A DNA stretch of 15,933 bases from Micromonosporaceae bacterium (GTDB lineage Bacteria > Actinomycetota > Actinomycetes > Mycobacteriales > Micromonosporaceae): assembly GCA_019690055.1 (NCBI GenBank), contig JADGGF010000043.1, positions 1 through 15,933 of the forward strand. Direction: 5' to 3'. Under the pieces are notes generated by a model. That model saw only the letters and a program-made list of their open reading frames with translations. It ran no database searches and was not told the origin of the DNA. The position numbers and the translations under genes are program-made. Positions 5,447 through 13,900 of this stretch are shown piece after piece (position 1 is the first letter of the stretch; the number at the start of each line of letters is the position of its first letter).

Positions 5447-6415
5447 TCAGGGGATGAGCAGCAGCTTGCCGGTGGTCCGGCGCGACTCGAGGTCCGACTG
5501 GGCCCGGGCCGCCTCCCGCAGCGGGTACCGGGCGTGGATGCGGATGTCGAGCCCCTCGGCGATGAACCGGAACAGGTCGTCCGACCGCCGGCGCAGCTCA
5601 TCCGGGGTCGCCACGAAGTGGCCCAGCGTGGGCCGGGTCAGGTACACCGATCCGGCCGCGTTGAGCCGCTGCGGGTCGACCGGCGGCACCGGCCCGCTCG
5701 CCTGGCCGAAGAGCGCCAGCACGCCCCGCGGGCGCAGGCTGGCCAGGCTCGCGTCGAAGGTCGCGGCGCCGACCCCGTCGTAGACGGCCGCCACTCCCTC
5801 GCCGCCGGTGAGCCGGCGGACCTCCGCCGCCACGTCCACCCCGTCGCCGTACCGGATCACCTCGGCCGCGCCGGCCCCGCGGGCCAGCCGCTCCTTCTCC
5901 TCAGTGGAGACCGTGGCGATCACCCGGGCGCCCAGGCGGGTCGCGATCTGCGTGAGCAGCAGACCGACCCCGCCCGCGGCCGCGTGCACGAGGACGGTGT
6001 CCCCGGGCTTGACGGGATACGTGTCGAAGAGCAGGTAGTGCGCGGTCAGGCCCTGCAGGAGGGCGGCCGCCGCCAGCTCGTCGCTGACCGACTCCGGCAC
6101 CGGCACCACGTCGTTCGCCGCCGCCACGGCCCGCTGGGCGTACGCGCCCTGCAGCGACGCCGACGCCACCCGGTCGCCGACCTGGAGGCTGTCCACTCCC
6201 GGGCCCACGGCGACCACCGTGCCCGCACCTTCCGAGCCGAGGACCCTCGGCAGCGGCCCGGGGTAGCGCCCGATGCGGTTGTAGATTTCGACGAAGTTCA
6301 CTCCGATTGCGGTCAGCTCCACCAGCACCTGGCCCTCGCCCGGCACGGGCTCGGGTACATCCTCGAAGACCAGGTTCTCCGGCCCGCCGAAGGCCTTCAG
6401 CACGATCGCGTCCAC
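5447..6415 (-). CDS. Quinone oxidoreductase (NADPH-dependent, zinc-free MDR family)
   Basis: A 322-residue medium-chain dehydrogenase/reductase of the quinone oxidoreductase (Qor) class, which reduces quinones or enones with NADPH. Evidence: the N-terminal KAFGGPENL and EVPEPVPGEGQVLVE-type opening, NFVEIYNRIGRYPGPLP (the Qor substrate-site signature), GSEGAGTVVAVG, and the nucleotide-binding loop HAAAGGVGLLLTQIA followed by ARVIATVSTEEK. Zinc-ligand cysteines are absent, as expected for the zinc-free subgroup. The open frame continues upstream but homology begins at the GTG at 6415. A -10-like CATCCT (6423-6428, minus strand) ends 7 nt before it and no Shine-Dalgarno is visible, so the mRNA may be leaderless. 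The LysR gene lies 77 bp upstream on the same strand. Confidence 0.9.
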   Translation of the reverse strand: MDAIVLKAFGGPENLVFEDVPEPVPGEGQVLVELTAIGVNFVEIYNRIGRYPGPLPRVLGSEGAGTVVAVGPGVDSLQVGDRVASASLQGAYAQRAVAAANDVVPVPESVSDELAAAALLQGLTAHYLLFDTYPVKPGDTVLVHAAAGGVGLLLTQIATRLGARVIATVSTEEKERLARGAGAAEVIRYGDGVDVAAEVRRLTGGEGVAAVYDGVGAATFDASLASLRPRGVLALFGQASGPVPPVDPQRLNAAGSVYLTRPTLGHFVATPDELRRRSDDLFRFIAEGLDIRIHARYPLREAARAQSDLESRRTTGKLLLIP

Positions 6416-6492
6416 GCCGAGAAGGATGGCACACCCCGCCGGTGGCTCGCGCTGTCCACCTGTGGCCAGCGCGTCACGCGATCCCGCGATCG

Positions 6493-7431
6493 TCAGCCGG
6501 CGACGTGCCCGAGCGCGGCCGCCTGCGCGCGCAGCGCGACCACCAGGGTCTGGATGGCGACCCGGCGGCGTACGCCGGCGCGCATCGCCAGCCAGATCCG
6601 GCGCTCGCCCAGCCCCTCCACCCGGGCCGATGCCACGGCGCGCCGGTGCTCGCTGAACGCGAGCTTGGGCAGGATCGCCACGCCGAGCCCGCACTCCACG
6701 GCGGCCGCGACCAGGTCCACGCTCGTGAAGCGCCCCCGCACGATGGGTTCGAACCCGTTGCGGCGGCACAGCGCGGGGACCAGCCGACCCAGGTACGTCC
6801 CTTCCCGGTCCAGCGCCCACGGCTCGGCCGCCAGGTCGGCCAGGCGGACCGTGGGCTGGCCGGCGAGCCGGTGATCGCGGGGCAGCAGGACGAGCAGGGG
6901 ATCGCGGGCCAGCGCCTGGCCGACCACGCCTCCGGTCAGCGGCGGGCTCCCGCCCTCCTGGTCGAGGGTCATGTCCTCCTGGTCGAAGGTCACCGCGACC
7001 TCGCAGTCCCCGCGCCGGACCGCCTCGACGCTCTCGTGCGGTTCGAGCTCGAGCAGCTCCAAGGCCAGGCGGGGATGGCTGCGCGACAGCGCCACCGCGG
7101 CCGGGAAGACCAGCGAGGTCAGGGCACTGGCGAAGCTGGCCACCCGGATGTGGCCGACCGGCTCGGCCGCCAGCTCGGCGAGCTCGGACTCGATCGAATC
7201 CATGTGGTCGAGCAGCTCGCGCCCCCGCGTGGCCAGCAGCCGGCCGGCCGGCGTCAACCGCAGCCGGCGCCCGGACCGCTCGACCAGCGGGGTCCGGACC
7301 TCGGCCTCCAGCAGGGCCAGCTGCTCGGACACGGTCGACGGCGCCAGCCGCTGCTCGGCGGCGACGGCCCGCACCGTGCCGACCCGGTCGAGCGCCTCGA
7401 GCAGCCGCAGCCGCCACGGGTTCAGGGTCAT
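6493..7431 (-). CDS. LysR-family transcriptional regulator, probable regulator of acdS
   Basis: A 312-residue LysR-type regulator. The N-terminal winged helix-turn-helix spans about residues 5-65 (LEALDRVGTVRAVAAEQRLA, then PSTVSEQLALLE and RLRLTPAG); the rest is a periplasmic-binding-protein-like effector domain ending in ECGLGVAILPKLA and a C-terminal helix. The longest open frame begins 75 codons earlier, but the HTH starts just after the ATG at 7431, preceded at 7 nt by TACTGT. The effector domain contains a 7-residue tandem duplication (VTFDQED / MTLDQEG). It is divergent from acdS with 94 bp between starts and dyads in that gap, the standard arrangement in which a LysR protein controls its divergent neighbour. 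The co-inducer (ACC or a related amino acid) is inferred. Confidence 0.9.
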   Translation of the reverse strand: MTLNPWRLRLLEALDRVGTVRAVAAEQRLAPSTVSEQLALLEAEVRTPLVERSGRRLRLTPAGRLLATRGRELLDHMDSIESELAELAAEPVGHIRVASFASALTSLVFPAAVALSRSHPRLALELLELEPHESVEAVRRGDCEVAVTFDQEDMTLDQEGGSPPLTGGVVGQALARDPLLVLLPRDHRLAGQPTVRLADLAAEPWALDREGTYLGRLVPALCRRNGFEPIVRGRFTSVDLVAAAVECGLGVAILPKLAFSEHRRAVASARVEGLGERRIWLAMRAGVRRRVAIQTLVVALRAQAAALGHVAG

Positions 7432-7438
7432 GGCATGG

Positions 7439-7518
7439 ACAGTAGACGATTGTTCGTCGATACCGATCACGCTGGTCGGTAACACTCGCTTTTCTCGGAC
7501 GTACGGTGCTCCTACCGT
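7439..7518. promoter_or_regulatory. Divergent LysR/acdS promoter-operator region
   Basis: This 94-bp gap holds two dyads: GACGA-TTGT-TCGTC (7445-7458) and TACCGA-N9-TCGGTA (7461-7481). Both are the size of LysR-type operators, though neither shows the textbook T-N11-A exactly. A -10-like TACTGT (minus, 7439-7444) lies 7 nt before the LysR ATG, and TACCGT (plus, 7513-7518) lies 7 nt before the acdS ATG, placing both starts of transcription at or next to the start codons. The dyads sit between the two -10 elements, where a bound regulator could affect both genes. Confidence 0.6.
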
Positions 7519-7525
7519 CGGCCGT

Positions 7526-8545
7526 ATGGCCACCCAGAAGCTCGACGAGTTCCCCCGGTATCCGCTCCTGTTCGGACCGTCGCCGATCCATCCGCTGAAC
7601 CGGCTGACCGCGCACCTGGGCGGCGCGCAGATCTGGGCCAAGCGGGAGGACGTCAACTCCGGCCTCGCCTACGGCGGCAACAAGGTACGCAAGCTGGAGT
7701 ACCTGGTACCCGATGCGCTCGCCCAGGGCGCCGACACGCTGGTATCGATCGGTGGCTATCAGTCCAACCACACCCGCCAGGTCGCCGCGGTCGCCGCGCA
7801 CCTCGGGCTCAAGGCCGTGCTCGTCCAGGAGAACTGGGTCGACTGGCCCGACGCGCTCAACGACCGGACCGGCAACATCATGCTCTCCCGGATCATGGGG
7901 GCCGAGGTCCGGCTGGACCCCGCCGGCTTCGGCGTCGGCTTCAAGCCGAGCTGGGAGCGGGCGATCGAGGATGTCCAGGCGCGGGGCGGCAAGCCGTACG
8001 CGATCCCGGCCGGCGCCTCGGACCATCCGCTCGGCGGCCTGGGCTTCGCGCGCTGGGCGTACGAGGTGCAGCAGCAGGAGCGCGAGCTCGGCGTCTTCTT
8101 CGACACGATCGTCGTCTGCTCGGTCACCGGCTCGACCCAGGCCGGGATGATCGCCGGGTTCGCCACCCAGGACCGACCGCGGCGCGTCATTGGCATCGAT
8201 GCTTCGGCCAAAATCGATGAGACGCGCGACCAGGTGGCGCGCATCGCCCGCCGGACCGCGGCGATGATCGGCCTCGACCGCGACCTGCGTGACGACGAGA
8301 TCGAGGTGCTGCCGGGGTGGGAGGGCCCGGCGTACGGGATTCCCGGCGAGTCCACGATCGAGGCCATCCGGCTGCTCGGCCGGCTCGAAGGGGTCATCAC
8401 CGATCCGGTGTACGAGGGCAAGTCGATGGCCGCCCTCATCGACCTCGTCCGGGACCGGACCATCCCGGCCGACTCCACCGTGCTCTTCGCCCACCTCGGG
8501 GGCCAGCCGGCGCTGCCCGCCTACGTCGGGCTCTTCCGCGAGTAG
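7526..8545 (+). CDS. acdS: 1-aminocyclopropane-1-carboxylate deaminase
   Basis: A 339-residue PLP enzyme that opens and deaminates ACC, the plant ethylene precursor, to 2-oxobutanoate and ammonia in the cytoplasm. It follows Pseudomonas ACC deaminase along its whole length (339 versus about 338). The PLP lysine is Lys53 in GGNKVRKLEYL, and the phosphate-site SIGGYQSNHTR is at 74-84. The residues used to separate true ACC deaminases from D-cysteine desulfhydrases are of the ACC type: Glu297 in DPVYEGKSM (Glu295 in Pseudomonas numbering) and the leucine of AHLGG (Leu322). The ATG at 7526 matches the family's start; a longer open frame upstream overlaps the LysR gene and is spurious. No Shine-Dalgarno; probably leaderless. 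Its presence suggests a plant- or soil-associated life. It converges with the LigD-like gene. Confidence 0.95.
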   Translation: MATQKLDEFPRYPLLFGPSPIHPLNRLTAHLGGAQIWAKREDVNSGLAYGGNKVRKLEYLVPDALAQGADTLVSIGGYQSNHTRQVAAVAAHLGLKAVLVQENWVDWPDALNDRTGNIMLSRIMGAEVRLDPAGFGVGFKPSWERAIEDVQARGGKPYAIPAGASDHPLGGLGFARWAYEVQQQERELGVFFDTIVVCSVTGSTQAGMIAGFATQDRPRRVIGIDASAKIDETRDQVARIARRTAAMIGLDRDLRDDEIEVLPGWEGPAYGIPGESTIEAIRLLGRLEGVITDPVYEGKSMAALIDLVRDRTIPADSTVLFAHLGGQPALPAYVGLFRE

Positions 8546-8563
8546 GCCGTGTTCCGCGAGTAG
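8534..8563 (+). repeat. In-frame 12-nt direct repeat over the acdS stop codon
   Basis: TTCCGCGAGTAG occurs at 8534-8545 (the last three acdS codons and the stop) and again at 8552-8563, 18 nt (six codons) later in the same frame. It gives two stops in tandem and is probably a local duplication. Confidence 0.8.
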
Positions 8564-8590
8564 CCAGTTTCCGAGTGGTACGGCCCGTCG

Positions 8591-9901
8591 TCAGCGCTGG
8601 CCGCGGCGAGCGGCGCGCCACGCCTCGGCGTCGGGGTGGTTGCGCCACTGTTCGAACGGGTCGTAGTCGACCTCCAGCGCCTCCTGCGGCGGGCGCATCT
8701 CGGCCGGGACGTGGCGCAGGTTCAGCCGCACCCGGTACCACAGGCTGCTGCGCCCGCGCATCGAGTCGACCAGGACGTCGTCGGCCTGCAGCAGTGGCCA
8801 GACGTCGGGGTGGCGGGCCTTCCAGCGATCCAGGCCGGCGAGCGCCTCGGCCTTGGTGGCCGCGCGGGCGACCTCGATGAGCGGCATCGTGCTGCGGCGC
8901 CGGCCCGTGGCGCCACTGGACTTGCCCGGGGCCGGGGTGGCGACGCGGCCGCGGTCGCCCGCCGGCGGCGCGGGGGCGTCGGGCAACCCGGCCGCCCGGT
9001 GCTCCTCGGCGATCCGCAGCAGCGTCTCCAGGGAACCGGCCGCCTCGTCGATGCCCTCCGCGGGGTCGCCGAGGGTGTCCACCCGCTCGGGCACGGTCGC
9101 GACCGTGTAGTCGGCCGGGTCGCAGGTCGGCACCTCCTCCCACCGCAGCGGCGTCGACACCCGGCCGTCGGGCGTGGGCCGGATGGAGTACGCCGAGCAC
9201 TGCGTACGGTCCTTGGCGTTCTGGTTGTAGTCGATGAAGACCCCGTGCCGCTCCTCCTTCCACCACCGGCTGGTGGCCAGGTGGGGCACCCGCTGCTCCA
9301 CCAGCCGGGCGACGGTCAGCGCGGCCCGGCGCAGCTCCGTGAATGTCCACAGTGGCTGGATACGGACGAGGATGTGCAGCCCGCGCGACCCTGATGTCTT
9401 TGGGAATCCCGTGAGTCCACAATCGACGAGGACGTCGCGCACCACCATGGCGACCTCGCGTACCTGCGGCCAGTCCACCCCGGGGTTGGGGTCGAGGTCG
9501 ATGCGCAGCTCGTCCGGGTGCGCCAGGTCCTCGGCCCGGACCGGATGCGGATGAAAGTCGATGCAGCCGAGGTTAACCAGCCAGGCGAGGTCCGCCGGGT
9601 GGCGCACCACGACCTCGTCGGCCACTCCGCCGGACGGGTAGCGGAACTGCGCGGTCTCGATCCACGGTGGACGGTTCGCCGGGGCACGCTTCTGGTAGAA
9701 CGGCTCGCCCTCGATGCCGTCGACGTAGCGCTTGAGGCCCATGGGCCGGCCCCGCACCCCGGTGAGCACCGGACCGGCCAGCCGCTGGTACCAGTGCACA
9801 AGGTCGAGCTTGGTGAGGCCGAGCCCCGGGAAGAACACCTTGTCCGGGTTGGAGACGCTCACCTCGCGGTCACCGATCACGACCACCGTACGCTTCGCCA
9901 C
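8591..9901 (-). CDS. Stand-alone LigD-type polymerase domain protein (archaeo-eukaryotic primase family)
   Basis: A 436-residue protein related to the polymerase domain of LigD, the bacterial non-homologous end-joining ligase; such domains add (ribo)nucleotides at breaks. The N-terminal ~300 residues carry LSNPDK-like SNPDKVFFPG (17-26), YQKRAP (69-74), the catalytic pair Asp135/Asp137 in RIDLDPNPG, KTSGSRGLH (168-176), and the third acidic residue Asp224 in HGVFIDYNQNAKDRT. No ligase or phosphoesterase domain is attached and no ku gene is in the window. The C-terminal ~140 residues (basic linker, then a helical W-rich part ending YDPFEQWRNHPDAEAW) are beyond the polymerase fold. GTG start; CAGAAT (9908-9913, minus strand) ends 6 nt upstream, suggesting leaderless transcription. 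Polymerase identity is firm; a repair role is inferred. Confidence 0.88.
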   Translation of the reverse strand: MAKRTVVVIGDREVSVSNPDKVFFPGLGLTKLDLVHWYQRLAGPVLTGVRGRPMGLKRYVDGIEGEPFYQKRAPANRPPWIETAQFRYPSGGVADEVVVRHPADLAWLVNLGCIDFHPHPVRAEDLAHPDELRIDLDPNPGVDWPQVREVAMVVRDVLVDCGLTGFPKTSGSRGLHILVRIQPLWTFTELRRAALTVARLVEQRVPHLATSRWWKEERHGVFIDYNQNAKDRTQCSAYSIRPTPDGRVSTPLRWEEVPTCDPADYTVATVPERVDTLGDPAEGIDEAAGSLETLLRIAEEHRAAGLPDAPAPPAGDRGRVATPAPGKSSGATGRRRSTMPLIEVARAATKAEALAGLDRWKARHPDVWPLLQADDVLVDSMRGRSSLWYRVRLNLRHVPAEMRPPQEALEVDYDPFEQWRNHPDAEAWRAARRGQR

Positions 9902-10033
9902 TCTGTAATTCTGGTGCTCGCGTCCGCTCGCACGGGCCTCGGGCCCTTGGTGCGTGGCCTTCCCTCGGCGCTCGGTCGCTGGCGCTCCCTCGCGTCTCGG
10001 TCCAGGCTCACGCGGCCCGAGGCCGATCTGATC

Positions 10034-10795
10034 TCATCTACTGGGTTCCCAGGGGCGGCGGGGTTGGCCCCACAGCAGCACACCCATGGTCACCAGGCCG
10101 CGGGCCGACAGCAGGCATGGCTCGTCGTACGTGAGCATCACCCGGCCATCGGGGACGACGATGTAGGCGTCGGCCCGGCGGTCCACCGTCGTCTCGGGGC
10201 GTACCCGGGAAATATGGGTGAGCGAGCCCTCCTGCAGGCGCCAGGCGGGCAGCGGCGGCGCCGGCTGCGAGTGCCGGCCGTGCCACCAGTTGCCGACGGT
10301 GATCCAGCCCTTGAGCGTCGCGTTCGGCGGCTTGCCGGTCTGGGCGATGCGGCCCAGGAACCAGGCCGCCACGGCGAGCGAGTTCCACGGCGGGGCCAGC
10401 AGGTTCACGGTGCCGGGGCCGTTCGGCCAGAAGTCCGGGCAGGCCCGGGCCAGGTCCGGATAGAAGTCGGTGAGGATCGGCTCGAACCGCAGCGGGCCGG
10501 TGCGGGGCGTCCGGCCGACGCTGATCCCGGCGAGGTAGTGCAGCGTGCGCACGAGCCGCTCGATGCCCGGCGGAAGGGCGGCCAACCCGTCGACGTACGC
10601 CTCGTGCGCCTGCCGCGTGCGCTCCGAGGTGAGGGCCTGGTCATGGGCGCCGACGCGCTGGCAGTCCATACACCGGTCGACGACCGGCTCACCGCCGACC
10701 GAGGCCCGGTGCGAGGTGCACATCGCCCGCCCGCACGGACCACACCGTCCAATGGCGAGCACCCCGCAGCCTTCGACCTCGCACACCGCAGGCAC
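10034..10795 (-). CDS. Hypothetical protein with N-terminal treble-clef-like zinc finger
   Basis: I do not recognise the full protein (253 residues). Residues 5-45 form a metal-binding pattern C-x4-C-x7-C-x2-C-x4-C-x2-H-x12-C-x2-C (Cys5, 10, 18, 21, 26, His29, Cys42, 45), enough for two zinc ions in a cross-brace such as a B-box or AN1 finger. The remaining ~200 residues are a Trp/Pro-rich soluble domain (PPWNSLAVAAWFLGR, NATLKGWITVGNWW) ending in a strand-rich part with LTYDEPCLLS. The open frame extends to 10993, but codon bias is lost there. The GTG at 10795 is preceded by TTGACC, a 17-bp spacer, CACGCT and 6 nt, so a leaderless start is preferred. It is 165 bp downstream of the Hsp90-like gene on the same strand but seems to have its own promoter. 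Confidence 0.72.
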   Translation of the reverse strand: MPAVCEVEGCGVLAIGRCGPCGRAMCTSHRASVGGEPVVDRCMDCQRVGAHDQALTSERTRQAHEAYVDGLAALPPGIERLVRTLHYLAGISVGRTPRTGPLRFEPILTDFYPDLARACPDFWPNGPGTVNLLAPPWNSLAVAAWFLGRIAQTGKPPNATLKGWITVGNWWHGRHSQPAPPLPAWRLQEGSLTHISRVRPETTVDRRADAYIVVPDGRVMLTYDEPCLLSARGLVTMGVLLWGQPRRPWEPSR

Positions 10796-10801
10796 GGTGC
10801 C

Positions 10802-10830
10802 AGCGTGGCCGACCCCCGCAACCCGGTCAA
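10802..10830 (-). promoter_or_regulatory. Promoter of the zinc-finger protein gene
   Basis: On the minus strand TTGACC (10825-10830), a 17-bp spacer and CACGCT (10802-10807) stand 6 nt before the GTG at 10795. The -35 matches consensus at five of six positions; the -10 is weak. The geometry fixes the choice of start codon. Confidence 0.5.
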
Positions 10831-10901
10831 GGAACGTGTCGAAGGTGAGTGCCGGGTGCGTGGTGCCAGAAGGGCACATTCCGGGCAGTGCTGGGCGCGG
10901 G

Positions 10902-10948
10902 GAGTGCCCCGGAGGTGACTTCTCGGCGGGGTCAGGTGTTGGGCACTC
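10902..10948 (-). terminator. Inverted repeat after the Hsp90-like gene, possible terminator
   Basis: GAGTGCCC (10902-10909) and GGGCACTC (10941-10948) form an 8-bp perfect stem with a 31-nt loop, beginning 12 nt past the Hsp90-like stop in the direction of transcription. Shorter GTGCC/GGCAC dyads lie further on (about 10863-10876). This is weaker than the other hairpins in the window. Confidence 0.35.
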
Positions 10949-10959
10949 GCCGCCGGGCC

Positions 10960-13900
10960 TCAGCCGCCGCCGGGGCGCCAGCGAGGAAGGCATACGTCGA
11001 TGTCGGGGGCGGCGTAGCGCATCATGGTAAGTCGATGGACAACATCACGAACCGGTTGATGCGTCTTGATCGCGCCGGCGAGGACGTGCGCCATCGGGAC
11101 CGGCCGATCGTGGTTGAGCCACGGACGGGTGCCGTCCAGGTCGTTGCTCGCGTACGTGAGGTCGTTCGGCCGGATGTCATCGACGGAGATGGCGGCCGAA
11201 TCGACCTGGATCGTGTACCCGAGCTGCTGGAGGCGACCGGCGATGTCGGCCACCGGGCGGCGCAGGCGGCGGGCCGCCTGCAACAGGTGGGGCAGGCTGA
11301 TCGGCTCGTCGGTCTTCAGCCAGGGATCGGCTCCGTCCAGGTCCTGGCTCACGATGATGAGGTCGTCGCGGGTCAGCTCGTCGACGGCCACCTCGCCGAA
11401 CCGGGTCTGCACCGTGTAGCCGAACACGGTAAGCCGGGCCGTGATGTCGTGCACGTCCCGTCCGGTCGCCCGGGAGGCCCGGACGAGGTGGACCGGTGGG
11501 ACCGGCACGGCGGGGTCCAGCCACGGGTGGGCCCCGTCCAGATCGACGCTGGTGAGCACCAGGTCGTCCGGGTCGAGGTGGTCGACGATGACGTCGGGTG
11601 GCGCGTCGGGGGAGGACGCGAGGACGCTCCCGGCCGGCGTGGCCAGGCGGTACCCGAGCTCGGTCAGGCGGGTCGTAACGGTGGTCACCGGGACTCCTGC
11701 CCGCTCGGAGGCCCGCAGCAGGTGCAGGGTGGAGACCGGTCGCGTCGGGTCGAGCCAGGGCGGTGAGCCGTTGAGGTCACGGCTGGCCAGCACCAGGTCG
11801 TCCGGCGTTATCTCCACAGTGGAGAGTTGGGTGGCGTCCACGCCGACGGGGTAGCCGAGCGCCGACAGCCGCTCCGCGATCGCGGTGACCGGCCGACCCG
11901 TCCGCTGGGCGCAGCGGAGCAGGTGCACGGGGGACACTGGTTCGGCCGGGTCCAGCCACGGGGAGGCCTGGTCCAGGTCGCGGCTGAGCACCACCAGGTC
12001 GTGCTCGTCCCGGTGCAGGCCCTCGCAGCCGGCCGGCAGCCGGTAACCCAGCACCGCGAGGCGGGCCGCCACCTCACTCACCTCCCGGCCCACCCGGTGC
12101 GCCACGCGGACCACGTGCAGGAGGGGGACCGGGTCGCTAGGATCGAGCCAGGGAAATGCGCCGTCGAGGTCCCGGCTGGCGAGCACCAGGTCGGTGGGGT
12201 CGAACGCGTCCAGCGGCACGGACTCGGGGTCCGGGTGGAACTCGAAACCGAGCCGGGCCAGGCGGGCTCTGACCTCCTTGATCGGACGCCCGCTGCGGTG
12301 CGCGGCCTTGAGCACGTGGGGCAGCGGCACCGGTTGGCGCGGGTCCAGCCACGGCCGGGAGCTGTCCAGGTCCCGGCTGAGGAAAAGCAGGTCGTCCGGG
12401 TCGCTGCCGACCGTCTCGTGCCCGACCGCGACGGTGTAGCCCAGTTCCTCCAGCCGGGCCGCGATCTCGCTGGGGTGCCGGCCGATGCGCCGAGCCGCCC
12501 GCACGAGGGTCGCCAGCGGCACGATCTGCGCGGGATCCAGCCACGGAGCCGCGCCGTCGATATCGACACTCATGATCAGGGCATCCGAGGGCCGGGCGCG
12601 GACCACTCCGGCCCAATCCGGTCCGGGGGTGACCAGCTTGGGGTAGCGGCCAGCCGCGGCCAGCGCGGTGAGCCGCCACTGGACCACCTGGTCCGGACCG
12701 GCCGGCCCGTTCGTGTCGGGCAGGAAGCAGCCGGCGATCGAGGCATCGATCGTGTCCTCGCCCAGTCGCCACTGCCGGTAGCCGGATGCGATCGCGCGTT
12801 CGAAGACCACGTCGGCGATGAGCGGCCGGGCGGGGGCGAACGCGGCGAGCCAGTCGTAGCTGAGCACCGCCGGGCCGGCCGCGACGAGGGCGTCGACCGC
12901 CTGCCAGAGCAGGCGCTCCAGATCCTCGTCGCGGTAGCCGAGGATCTTGGTGCGGTCGACAGAGAGCCGGGGGGCGAGGTCGCGGCTGAGGTTCACCACC
13001 GCTCCGGTCAGCTCACATCCGGCCCACAGCCCGTCGGCCAGGATCGCGCCCGTGCCGGTGCACCACCACACGCCGGCGGCGGGGTCGGCCACCACGGCGG
13101 CCCCGGGCACGCCCTGGCCGGACTTGCTCGCCGCTTGCATCGGCGGGGTCGCCGTGGAGAGCTCACCCGGTTGCCACTCGTGACGGTCGCTGCCGTGCCG
13201 GGCCTCGGTGGCGAACTCGGCCACCCACAGGACGCTCCGCAGAGTGTCCACACAGGACACCGCGGTGGCGGAGCGCAGGTGCAGGCGGATGGTCGTGCCG
13301 CACTCCCGGCCGGGGCCGAGCGTCCGGATGCGGAACAGGCTGCCGGGTCCGGCAATGGACACGCGCAACATCGGGCCGGGCGTACCGTCGCGCTCCATCC
13401 GGCACGTCTGAACCGTGATTTCGTCCGCGAGCATGAAGTAGCTCAACACGCCGATGCCGAACCGGCTGTTGGGGTGCAGCTGCACCGGCGGGTCCAGGCG
13501 GGCCCACTCGGCCTGCTCCTCGATGAACTCCGGCAGGTCGCCGAGCCGGACGCCGGCCTGGGCGAAGACGTCGGACAGCTCCCGGACCCCCATGCCGATG
13601 CCGTTGTCAATGCAGTCCAGGTACGGTCGCCCGTCGGCGTCGATTCCCTGCTCGAAGCGGATGCGCCCGGTCCAGTCGTCGGCGAAGCCCCGGGTTCGGC
13701 GGAGGTACTCGGTGCGCGCCTGCCGGTACCGGCACGCGTCGAGCGCGTTCTGGTACAGCTCCCGGATCGCCAGCGCCGGGTCGCCGTAGAGCTGCTCGCC
13801 CATGAGCAGCTCCTGCACCCGGTCCTCGGCCAGCCGGAACCGTACGCCGGCGGACTGGTAGGCCCGCACACCGTCCACAACGGATGGTTGCAGCCCGTCG

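Noticed and set aside
4453..5457. A 334-codon plus-strand open frame across the hpt-like gene
   Set aside because: Most of it is antisense to a clearly recognisable phosphoribosyltransferase, as expected in high-GC DNA. Only the part after 5236 has real homology, and that is annotated as the acetyltransferase remnant.
6745..6756. GGGTTCGAACCC, resembling a tRNA T-arm
   Set aside because: It lies in the middle of the LysR coding sequence (encoding GFEPI) and no anticodon or acceptor arms surround it.
5447..8494. A 1015-codon minus-strand open frame apparently joining several genes
   Set aside because: Only its 3' end (5447-6415) is the quinone oxidoreductase. The rest is out of frame with LysR and antisense to acdS.
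10796..10993. N-terminal extension of the zinc-finger protein to the ATG at 10993 or 10879
   Set aside because: Codon use there is untypical (TCA, CCA, ACA, GGA, TCT), it overlaps the end of the Hsp90-like gene and covers a candidate promoter; the start at 10795 explains the data better.
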